From assembly GCA_964501815.1 (NCBI GenBank), contig CAZCUR010000046.1, positions 1 to 20,301 on the forward strand: a DNA stretch of 20,301 bases. Reading direction: 5' to 3'. Source of the DNA: Geothermobacter sp964501815 (GTDB lineage: Bacteria; Desulfobacterota; Desulfuromonadia; Desulfuromonadales; Geothermobacteraceae). Numbering within the stretch: the stretch's first letter is position 1; the number at the start of each line of letters is the position of its first letter. Positions 1 to 6,348 of this stretch are shown piece after piece. The translations under genes and the position numbers were made by a program. The notes under the pieces are model-generated. The model was not told the DNA's origin and searched no databases. It worked only from the letters and a program-made list of their open reading frames with translations.

Positions 1-2136
1 CTTTTCCTCGATCGCCTCAAGGGTCTGGGCGGCGGAGACGGTGATCGGGGTGCCGGGACCGAAGATGCGCGCGGCGCCGGCGGCGTAGAGGGCATCGTAG
101 TCCTGACGCGGGATAACACCGCCACAGACCACGGCGATGTCGTCGGCACCCAGCTTCTTCAGCTCTTCGATCAACTGCGGCACCAGGGTCTTGTGACCGG
201 CGGCCAAAGAAGAGACACCGACGACATGGACGTCGTTTTCCACCGCCATCTTTGCCGCTTCTTCGGGCGTCTGGAACAGCGGGCCGACATCGACGTCAAA
301 ACCGGCGTCGGCGTAGGCGCTGGCCACCACCTTGGCGCCGCGGTCGTGGCCGTCCTGGCCCATCTTGGCGATCAGGATACGCGGACGACGACCTTCCTTT
401 TCGGCAAAGGCCTCGATACGCTTTTTCACTGCGGCAAAATCTTCGTCCTTTTCCACCACCGATCCGTAGGCTCCCGAAACAAGTTTGATTTCGGCCTTGT
501 GGCGGCCGAACACCTTCTCCATGGCGTCGGAGATTTCGCCGACGGTGGCGCGCAGCCGGGCGGCCTCGACGCACAGCTCCAAGAGATTCTGCGACTCATT
601 CTCGCACGCGGCGGTAATAGCGTCCAGCGCCCGCTGGCAGGCGGCGTTGTCGCGTTCGGCGCGGATTTTCTTCAGCCGGGCGATCTGTGCTTCGCGCACC
701 GCGGTGTTGTCGATTTCCAGCACCTCGATGGGCTCTTCCTTGTCCAGCTTGTACTTGTTGACGCCGACAATGACATCGCGCCCGGAATCGATGGCCGCCT
801 GCTTGCGCGCCGCCGATTCCTCAATGCGCAGTTTGGGCATGCCCGATTCGATGGCTTTGGTCATGCCGCCCATGGCCGCGATCTCGTCCAGCACCTTGCG
901 GGCCTCGGCCACCAGCGAGGCGGTGAGATGCTCGACGTAATAGGAGCCGGCGAGGGGGTCGACCACGTTGCAGATGCCGGTCTCTTCCTGAATGATCAGC
1001 TGGGTGTTGCGGGCGATGCGCGCCGAATGGTCGGTCGGCAGGGCGATGGCTTCGTCGAGGGCATTGGTATGCAGCGATTGGGTACCGCCGAGTACCGCGG
1101 CCAGAGCCTCGAGCGTGGTGCGGATGACATTGTTGTAGGGGTCCTGTTCGGTCAGCGACCAGCCGCTGGTCTGGCAGTGGGTGCGCAGCGCCATCGACTT
1201 GGGATTTTTGGGATTGAACTGACTCATCAGCTCGGCCCAGAGATAGCGCGCGGCACGCAGTTTGGCGGCCTCCATGAAGAAGTTCATGCCGATGCCGAAG
1301 AAGAAGGAGAGCCGCGGCGCGAAGGCGTCGATATCGAGCCCGCGCCCGAGGGCGGTCTTGACGTATTCGAGCCCGTCACCGAGGGTAAAGGCGAGCTCGA
1401 GGACCGCGTTGGCTCCGGCCTCCTGGATATGGTAGCCCGAGATGGAAATCGAGTTGAACTTGGGCATGTATTGGCTGGTGTACGCGATGATGTCGGCGAT
1501 GATGCGCATCGAGGGGGCCGGCGGATAGATGTAGGTGTTGCGGACCATGAATTCCTTGAGGATGTCATTCTGGATGGTCCCGGCCAGCTTCTCCTGGCTG
1601 ACGCCCTGCTCCTCTGCGGCAACGATGAAGTTGGCCATGATCGGCAGCACGGCGCCGTTCATGGTCATCGACACCGACACCTGGTCGAGGGGAATGCCGT
1701 CAAAGAGGATCTTCATATCCTCGACCGAATCGATGGCCACCCCGGCCTTGCCGACGTCACCGACCACGCGCGGATGATCGGAGTCGTAACCACGGTGCGT
1801 CGCCAGGTCAAAGGCCACCGACAGCCCCTGCTGGCCGGCGGCGAGGTTGCGCCTGTAAAACGCATTCGACTCTTCGGCGGTGGAAAAACCGGCATACTGA
1901 CGCACGGTCCAGGGACGGCCGGCGTACATGGTCGCCATGGGCCCACGCACAAAAGGCGGCAACCCCGGCAGAGTGCCAAGGGTTTCAAGGTTTTCCAGAT
2001 CGCGCTCGGTGTAGAGCGGCTTGACGGTGATGCCTTCCGGCGTTTCCCATTTGAACCCGGACAGGTCATCCGTCTTCTTCTCTTTTTTGGCCTTGGCCTC
2101 CCAGTCGGCGAACGTCGGCCTGGCGAATTTGCTCAT
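1..2136 (-). CDS. scpA: Methylmalonyl-CoA mutase, full-length B12-dependent catalytic chain (3' end cut off by window)
   Basis: This enzyme interconverts (R)-methylmalonyl-CoA and succinyl-CoA using adenosylcobalamin. The reading frame stays open for 712 residues to base 1 with no stop. The family is usually about 715-730 residues, so only a few codons are missing. The N-terminal TIM-barrel domain carries RGPMATMYAGRPWTVRQYAG; R64 and Y71 align with catalytic R82 and Y89 of the Propionibacterium enzyme. It is followed by FDLATHRGYDSDHPRV. The C-terminal B12-binding domain has DGHDRG at residues 595-600, where H597 would be the lower axial cobalt ligand, followed by GAKVVA. The ATG at 2136 has a strong AAGGGAGAG ribosome site. 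The gene lies 142 bases downstream of an XRE/cupin regulator on the same strand, and I see no separate promoter, so the two are probably co-transcribed. A partner acyl-CoA carboxylase operon is in this window at 6349-11018. Confidence 0.97.
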   Translation of the reverse strand, partial: MSKFARPTFADWEAKAKKEKKTDDLSGFKWETPEGITVKPLYTERDLENLETLGTLPGLPPFVRGPMATMYAGRPWTVRQYAGFSTAEESNAFYRRNLAAGQQGLSVAFDLATHRGYDSDHPRVVGDVGKAGVAIDSVEDMKILFDGIPLDQVSVSMTMNGAVLPIMANFIVAAEEQGVSQEKLAGTIQNDILKEFMVRNTYIYPPAPSMRIIADIIAYTSQYMPKFNSISISGYHIQEAGANAVLELAFTLGDGLEYVKTALGRGLDIDAFAPRLSFFFGIGMNFFMEAAKLRAARYLWAELMSQFNPKNPKSMALRTHCQTSGWSLTEQDPYNNVIRTTLEALAAVLGGTQSLHTNALDEAIALPTDHSARIARNTQLIIQEETGICNVVDPLAGSYYVEHLTASLVAEARKVLDEIAAMGGMTKAIESGMPKLRIEESAARKQAAIDSGRDVIVGVNKYKLDKEEPIEVLEIDNTAVREAQIARLKKIRAERDNAACQRALDAITAACENESQNLLELCVEAARLRATVGEISDAMEKVFGRHKAEIKLVSGAYGSVVEKDEDFAAVKKRIEAFAEKEGRRPRILIAKMGQDGHDRGAKVVASAYADAGFDVDVGPLFQTPEEAAKMAVENDVHVVGVSSLAAGHKTLVPQLIEELKKLGADDIAVVCGGVIPRQDYDALYAAGAARIFGPGTPITVSAAQTLEAIEEK

Positions 2137-2163
2137 ACTCTCTCTCCCTTGCAGTGAGAAGGA

Positions 2164-2262
2164 CTGCCTGCGGATGGAGGCAGCCCTCGAATGGTGGCAT
2201 CGTTGCAACAGATGTCAGCGGGACCTGGTTCCCCGACGACATCTGCAGCCATCGGCGATGGC
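2164..2262 (-). promoter_or_regulatory. Three stem-loops between regulator and mutase genes
   Basis: The 142-base gap holds three separate inverted repeats. In transcript order they are a 6-bp stem with a 3-base loop (2248-2253/2257-2262), an 8-bp stem CAGATGTC/GACATCTG with an inner CGGG/CCCG stem (2209-2216/2238-2245), and a 6-bp CTGCCT/AGGCAG stem (2164-2169/2178-2183). None is followed by a T-run, so they do not look like simple terminators. They could modulate read-through, mRNA stability or mutase translation. I see no cobalamin-riboswitch B12 box. Confidence 0.45.
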
Positions 2263-2278
2263 TCAGGAAAAGTCCGCG

Positions 2279-2848
2279 CTAGCGGGTGACAACCGCCAGC
2301 ACCTTCACTTCCTCCCCTTCACACGCCAGCAACCGGTGGCGCAAGGAGGAATCAAAATAAACGGCATCCCCCTCTTCAAGCAGGATGCGCTCGTCCTCGA
2401 GCAGAATTTCCGCCTTGCCCTGAAGAATGAGCAGAAACTCCTCCCCCTCATGGTTGTACAGGGTCTCCTCCCCGGCCCGTTCGGAGATGGAGAGCATGAA
2501 AGGCTCCATCTTTTTGTTGCGCTTGCGGTAGGAGAGGGTCTCGTAGGTGTAGCCGTGCCCGGTCCCCTTGGCCGAAATGACCCGGCTGACCACCCGGCGC
2601 TCCCCCTTGCGCACCACCTCGAAGCGGACTTCCTCCTCGTCCTCTTCGAAGAAATGGCCCATCTTCACATCGAAAAAACGGGCGATTTTCGACAGGGTGG
2701 CAATAGGCGGCGAGACGTTGTTGTTCTCAATCTGGGAGATCAGCGCCGGCGAAAAGCCGGTTTCGCGCGCAACATCCTGCAGGGTCAGTTTGCGCGCCTT
2801 GCGCAGCTTCTTGATTTTGGCGCCGATGTTGTATTCGAGCTGGGCCAT
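2279..2848 (-). CDS. XRE-family transcriptional regulator with C-terminal cupin domain
   Basis: A 189-residue DNA-binding regulator. Residues about 7-62 form an XRE/Cro-type helix-turn-helix (LTLQDVARETGFSPALISQIENN, of which ALISQIENN is the recognition-helix region). Residues about 105-188 form a small beta-barrel cupin (HEGEEFLLILQGKAEILL, then LLEEGDAVYFDSSLRH), which in this family binds a small effector. The effector is unknown here. The ATG at 2848 is preferred over a TTG one codon upstream; its ribosome site (GGAA) is weak. A near-consensus sigma-70 promoter lies at 2884-2912 with a 15-bp palindrome just upstream, also found before the acyl-CoA carboxylase operon. I infer that this protein regulates itself, the downstream methylmalonyl-CoA mutase and the carboxylase. 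That is untested. Confidence 0.9.
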   Translation of the reverse strand: MAQLEYNIGAKIKKLRKARKLTLQDVARETGFSPALISQIENNNVSPPIATLSKIARFFDVKMGHFFEEDEEEVRFEVVRKGERRVVSRVISAKGTGHGYTYETLSYRKRNKKMEPFMLSISERAGEETLYNHEGEEFLLILQGKAEILLEDERILLEEGDAVYFDSSLRHRLLACEGEEVKVLAVVTR

Positions 2849-2883
2849 CAAAAATTCCGATAAAAAAGGGTTTTATTCCAGCC

Positions 2884-2912
2884 TGTATAGCCAATATGAG
2901 AAAAATTGTCAA
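2884..2912 (-). promoter_or_regulatory. Sigma-70 promoter of the XRE/cupin regulator
   Basis: On the minus strand TTGACA (2907-2912) is followed by a 17-base spacer and TATACA (2884-2889), 11 of 12 consensus bases. The expected start site is about 2877, giving a leader of about 29 bases before the ATG at 2848. Confidence 0.8.
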
Positions 2913-2921
2913 CCAGCGCTC

Positions 2922-2936
2922 TTTACTGACGGTAAA
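2922..2936 (-). promoter_or_regulatory. Candidate operator palindrome, copy 1
   Basis: On the minus strand this reads TTTACCGTCAGTAAA, with perfect TTTAC/GTAAA half-sites, preceded by a T-tract and ending 9 bases before the -35 box of the XRE/cupin gene. Copy 2 at 11184-11198 (TTTACTGAGAGTAAA) has the same orientation and nearly the same distance from a TTGACA box. Twelve of 15 bases are shared. The binding protein is unknown; the adjacent XRE/cupin regulator is the obvious candidate. Confidence 0.6.
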
Positions 2937-3107
2937 AAAAATTCCTTTGGTGACGAACGGAATCCTGACGGCTCCAAAGACCTTTTTCCCCAAAAACTGT
3001 CGTCACCTCCATCCGGACACGCCAGCCGCATTTTTTCATCCTGATTAAATTTTACCGCCCGGAACCTTGCGTCACCCCTGACTCCCGGCCGATGCCGGCG
3101 CCCGACG
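2937..3107. other. Intergenic stretch with nothing recognised
   Basis: This is the middle of the divergent region between the XRE/cupin regulator and the plus-strand hypothetical gene. Apart from short A/T runs I see no stable RNA, convincing reading frame or terminator. Confidence 0.5.
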
Positions 3108-3137
3108 TTGACAAGGGCGCGCCATATCAACTAACTT
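3108..3137 (+). promoter_or_regulatory. Probable promoter of the hypothetical-mqnB-mqnD operon
   Basis: TTGACA (3108-3113), an 18-base spacer and TAACTT (3132-3137). The -35 is perfect and the -10 weak. A start site near 3144 would exclude the TTG at 3136 as a start codon and favours the TTG at 3226. Confidence 0.5.
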
Positions 3138-3225
3138 GGTCGCGGCGCCCCGGCTTATCAGGAGGGGCCGGCAAGCCCCTGAGATTCAAGGCCTGCCGCG
3201 CATTCAGGCTGCGAAAGGTTTGAGC

Positions 3226-4314
3226 TTGGTACGCACCGATTTCGACTTTCCCCTCGGCATCGTCCCCTGGCAAAAAGAGCTGCGTCGCTACGGACGACGC
3301 CTCGGCGAAGGCTACAGTTACGCCCCGCTGGAGGAAAACCCCGACAGTTACCGCCTGACCGCCCTGGTCGGTGCATCACGGGTCGGCGAACTGTTCCGGA
3401 GCTTTGCCCGCACCCTTCTTCCTGACGAATCGTTTCTGATCCTGGAGTATTATCTCGACAACTGGAACGGCGATCCGCAGCAGCAGAGCGAACCGACGGT
3501 TTTCTATTCCCCCGTTCTGCCGACCGACACCCTGCTGAAGGAGTTGCATCGCTATCTGCCGCGCCTGATACACGACGGCTTCGTCGGCTTCGGGCTCGCC
3601 AACAATCGGCTGGGCGTGGAAATCTTTTTCAGCGAAGAGAAGGTTTTCACCTGCTTTACCGGCAACCACCTGCAGGCAACCAGTCTGTTTGCCCGCCACG
3701 GCATCCCGCACAACCCGCGGCAGGTCTTTCCTGCCGACCATGGCCACGACCATCTCTCCCTGCTCTGCTACCGGCCGGCCTCCCTGCCGCCGGAACTGGC
3801 GGTTTTGCCACGGCGTGAACTCGATTTTCAGGTTTTCTGCCGGGAATTGGTCGATCGGCTCGAGATGTATCAGGTCGATGACGGCCTCGCCTTTTATCTG
3901 TCACGCCGGGACCAGGACCAGATCGAGCAGGTTCTCAGCCAGCACGAAGATTACTGTGAATGGGCCGACGAAGATTTCGGCGCCATCATTTACGACTGGA
4001 ATGATTTCGTCAATGAATGCGAACGCACCTTTGAAGGCGATCTGTGGGAATACCAGCAGGGTCTCAAGGTGCGGGACCTGATCCAGTACGTCATCGAAAA
4101 CGTCCCGGCCGGTCTGCGCGCCCGGCTGGAACAGATCGTTGCCGAACCGGACCAGAGATTTCGCCAAATCCTCACCGACCGACGCAAAAAACTGCATCAG
4201 CCTGACAACCCGCCCTTGCGCAGCGAACGCTTCTGGTACCAGGGCATCGTTCGCAACCAGGGAACCAGCCTGCGTCGTGACCTGATCCGCAGCGGCTGGT
4301 ATCGTCCCGCCTGA
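3226..4314 (+). CDS. Conserved-looking hypothetical protein, first gene of the mqnB-mqnD operon
   Basis: I do not recognise the family. The start is uncertain because there is no early ATG. I chose the TTG at 3226 (362 residues) because AAAGG sits 7 bases upstream and a promoter-like element lies at 3108-3137. A TTG at 3136 would give 392 residues but has no ribosome site. The protein looks soluble, with no signal peptide or membrane span. Its second half is acidic and aromatic-rich (for example EDYCEWADEDFGAIIYDWND and FEGDLWEYQQGLKVRDL). The C-terminus is basic (RFWYQGIVRNQGTSLRRDL). It ends 7 bases before mqnB, whose ribosome site (GAGG) overlaps this gene's stop codon, so the genes are translationally close. 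A link to menaquinone synthesis is suggested by position only. Confidence 0.8.
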   Translation: MVRTDFDFPLGIVPWQKELRRYGRRLGEGYSYAPLEENPDSYRLTALVGASRVGELFRSFARTLLPDESFLILEYYLDNWNGDPQQQSEPTVFYSPVLPTDTLLKELHRYLPRLIHDGFVGFGLANNRLGVEIFFSEEKVFTCFTGNHLQATSLFARHGIPHNPRQVFPADHGHDHLSLLCYRPASLPPELAVLPRRELDFQVFCRELVDRLEMYQVDDGLAFYLSRRDQDQIEQVLSQHEDYCEWADEDFGAIIYDWNDFVNECERTFEGDLWEYQQGLKVRDLIQYVIENVPAGLRARLEQIVAEPDQRFRQILTDRRKKLHQPDNPPLRSERFWYQGIVRNQGTSLRRDLIRSGWYRPA

Positions 4315-4321
4315 GGCTGCC

Positions 4322-5053
4322 ATGATCGCCCTTTTTGCCGCCATGCCGGTCGAAGCCGCCGAGCTGACGGACCTGCTTGCCCCGAGTCCGCCTTTGCCGG
4401 GTGGCTTTCCCCGCTACCGCGGCCGCATCGCCGACAAAGAAGTGGAGCTGGTGCTGACCGGACCGGGCAAAGTCAATGCCGCCGCAGCGGGCGGCATCTA
4501 TCTGAGCGCTACCCAACCGGATCTTGTGCTGCAGTTCGGCTGCGGCGGCGCCTATCCGCAGGCCGCCCTGCAGCCAGGCGATCTGGCTCTGGCGAGCTGT
4601 GAGATTTTGCTTGATGAGGGGAGTGATTCCCCTGACGGCTTTCTCGACTTCGAAGCGTTGGGGCTGCCCCTGGTTGAGCGCTCCGCAGCGCCCCTGTTCA
4701 ACCGGTTCGATTTCGACCCCGCCCTGACCGATGACCTTTACGCCGGCCTGCGCGCCTTCGCCGCCCAAAACGGTGTCAGCTGCGGCCTAGGGCCCTTTGC
4801 TACCGTCTCCACCTGCACCGGCACCGACGAACAGGCCCGGCAGCGCTGGCAACGCAGTCTAGCCATTTGCGAAAACATGGAGGGGGCGGCGCTGGCGCTG
4901 GTGGCGGCACGTTTTGAGGTACCGATGATGGAACTGCGTGGCATCAGCAACATCGCCGCCGAACGCCAACGTCAAAACTGGGACATTGCCGGGGCGTGTC
5001 GTACAGCACGTCAGGCACTGCACGCCCTGCTCCCCCGTTTGCCCGGAGATTGA
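4322..5053 (+). CDS. mqnB: Futalosine hydrolase
   Basis: MqnB cleaves futalosine to hypoxanthine and dehypoxanthine futalosine in the futalosine route to menaquinone, in the cytosol. The 243-residue protein has a nucleoside-phosphorylase/nucleosidase fold: an N-terminal strand IALFAAMPVEAAEL, the glycine-rich QFGCGGAYP at residues 71-79, the ENMEGAA purine/ribose-binding motif at 184-190, and RGISN at 206-210. The stop codon at 5051-5053 is one base from the mqnD start, and mqnD is the next pathway-specific enzyme present here. Related nucleosidases (MTA/SAH nucleosidase) share the ENMEGA motif, but the mqnD neighbour makes futalosine hydrolase the much better call. mqnA, mqnC and mqnE are not in the window. 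Confidence 0.93.
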   Translation: MIALFAAMPVEAAELTDLLAPSPPLPGGFPRYRGRIADKEVELVLTGPGKVNAAAAGGIYLSATQPDLVLQFGCGGAYPQAALQPGDLALASCEILLDEGSDSPDGFLDFEALGLPLVERSAAPLFNRFDFDPALTDDLYAGLRAFAAQNGVSCGLGPFATVSTCTGTDEQARQRWQRSLAICENMEGAALALVAARFEVPMMELRGISNIAAERQRQNWDIAGACRTARQALHALLPRLPGD

Positions 5054-5054
5054 T

Positions 5055-5897
5055 ATGGCTGACATTCTGAGTCTCGGCTTTTCCCCATGCCCCAACGACA
5101 CCTTCATCTTTCACGCCCTGGTACATGGCCTCATTCCGGGCGCCCCCCGGGTCAGCGCCCGGCTCGAGGACGTGGAAACCCTGAACCAGCTGGCCCGCAA
5201 GGCGGTCCTGGATCTGACCAAAATCAGTTATCACGCCTTTGGCCACTTGCGGCACCAGTACCTGCTGCTGCGCAGCGGCGGGGCGCTGGGCCGCGGCTGC
5301 GGCCCTCTTTTGGTGACCAAACCGGGCGTCCGCCTTGAAGACCTGACCGGCCGGCCGGTGGCCGTCCCCGGCGAACTGACCACCGCAAACCTGCTGCTCA
5401 GGCTCTTTGCCCCGCAACTGGACCAAACCCTTGCCATGCCCTTCGACCGCATCATGCCGGCCATCGAAACAGGAGAGGTCGCCGCGGGCGTCATTATCCA
5501 CGAATCACGTTTCACCTACCGCCGGCACGGGCTGGTCTGCCTGGTCGATCTCGGACAATGGTGGGAGGAGGAAACCGGCTGTCCCATCCCTCTCGGCGGC
5601 ATTCTGGCCCGCCGCGACCTGCCCGTTGACCAGGTCCTGGCCGTCGAGGACGCCATCCGTGCCAGTGTTGACGCCGCCTTTGCCGACCCCGGGCGCGCAC
5701 GCGCCTACATCCGTGCCCACGCGCAGGAGCTGGACGATGCCGTCATCGACCAGCACATCGCCCTCTATGTCAATGATTTCAGCCGGGACCTGGGGGAGGA
5801 AGGAGAACAGGCGGTACGGGTTCTGCTCCAGCGTGCCGAACAGGCCGGGCTGATTCCGGCCTGTGCCTTGCCGCTCTTCGCCGATCCGGGGCATTAA
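5055..5897 (+). CDS. mqnD: 1,4-dihydroxy-6-naphthoate synthase
   Basis: MqnD converts cyclic dehypoxanthine futalosine to 1,4-dihydroxy-6-naphthoate, the ring precursor of menaquinone. The 280-residue protein has a periplasmic-binding-protein-like fold. The family signature GFSPCPNDTFIFHAL is at residues 8-22. DVETLNQLA (39-47), DLTKISYHAF (53-62), GGALGRGCGPLLV (75-87) and GVIIHESRFTY (145-155) follow. H149 matches the position of the proposed catalytic histidine. The ATG at 5055 has GGAG 7 bases upstream inside the end of mqnB. A longer frame running upstream from here is excluded because it overlaps mqnB. Confidence 0.95.
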   Translation: MADILSLGFSPCPNDTFIFHALVHGLIPGAPRVSARLEDVETLNQLARKAVLDLTKISYHAFGHLRHQYLLLRSGGALGRGCGPLLVTKPGVRLEDLTGRPVAVPGELTTANLLLRLFAPQLDQTLAMPFDRIMPAIETGEVAAGVIIHESRFTYRRHGLVCLVDLGQWWEEETGCPIPLGGILARRDLPVDQVLAVEDAIRASVDAAFADPGRARAYIRAHAQELDDAVIDQHIALYVNDFSRDLGEEGEQAVRVLLQRAEQAGLIPACALPLFADPGH

Positions 5898-5916
5898 CAG
5901 AGGACCAGACTTCGCA

Positions 5917-5944
5917 TTGCAGCCTCGTTTCCCCCTGATACAAT
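5917..5944 (+). promoter_or_regulatory. Promoter of the small zinc-ribbon gene
   Basis: TTGCAG (5917-5922), a 16-base spacer and TACAAT (5939-5944) with a TG extension just before the -10. A GGCCTG/CAGGCC hairpin (5959-5972) lies in the presumed leader. Confidence 0.5.
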
Positions 5945-6020
5945 GGAAGTGAAACAACGGCCTGCACAGGCCCGCTTCCTCATGTCCCCGGCCGGGCAGG
6001 CCCTGAACAGGGAGGTCGCC

Positions 6021-6239
6021 ATGCGCTGTCCGGTCTGCAAGAGCCTTGAGTCACGCCCCGAACTGATCGCCCACGCCAACGGTATCGACGAAGAACTGCG
6101 CCGTTGTCTCCCCTGCCAGACCCTCTGGTCGGTCAACCACGGCAAGGTCACCATCATTGAGGAGCCGGGGCCCGGCACCTTCCTGGGCGCCGCGAGTGAA
6201 GAAGTCGAAGGGGACGACTACAACGTTTCCCTGAATTGA
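6021..6239 (+). CDS. Small zinc-ribbon protein
   Basis: A 72-residue protein with two CxxC pairs, C3/C6 (CPVC) and C29/C32 (CLPC), spaced as in a zinc ribbon or rubredoxin-like knuckle. An acidic tail follows (ASEEVEGDDYN). The ATG at 6021 has GGGAGG 6 bases upstream. An upstream in-frame ATG at 5943 lies within the predicted -10 box and is rejected. The function is unknown; such proteins often bind nucleic acid or act as metal-binding accessory factors. It is the last plus-strand gene before the bidirectional terminator. Confidence 0.8.
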   Translation: MRCPVCKSLESRPELIAHANGIDEELRRCLPCQTLWSVNHGKVTIIEEPGPGTFLGAASEEVEGDDYNVSLN

Positions 6240-6284
6240 TCGCCCCCTGCCGTAATGAGTTCGACGGCTCGGTGTCTGTCGGGT

Positions 6285-6323
6285 AAAAAAAGCGCCCCGA
6301 GGCGGCTGCCCCGGGGCGCTTTT
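6285..6323. terminator. Bidirectional Rho-independent terminator
   Basis: An 8-bp GC stem GCGCCCCG (6292-6299) / CGGGGCGC (6312-6319) is flanked by seven A residues on the left and TTTT on the right, so it can work on both strands. It separates the convergent zinc-ribbon and biotin carboxylase genes. Confidence 0.92.
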
Positions 6324-6348
6324 GCCATCAGTGCGGCGCTCAGGCCAC

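Noticed and set aside
193..2157. Long plus-strand open frame opposite methylmalonyl-CoA mutase
   Set aside because: It is antisense to a clearly conserved enzyme, has low-complexity composition typical of high-GC shadow frames, and lacks a ribosome site or recognisable motif.
2137..2278. Cobalamin riboswitch upstream of the B12-dependent mutase
   Set aside because: No B12-box consensus and the gap is too short for the full aptamer; only simple hairpins are seen.
2909..3031. Minus-strand 40-codon frame upstream of the XRE/cupin gene with an AGGA-like site
   Set aside because: It covers the palindrome and its stop overlaps the -35 of the regulator promoter, with no recognisable composition; it is more likely chance.
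3136..3225. TTG start at 3136 adding 30 residues to the hypothetical protein
   Set aside because: No ribosome site, and it would fall in the -10 region of the predicted promoter. The added residues look non-conserved.
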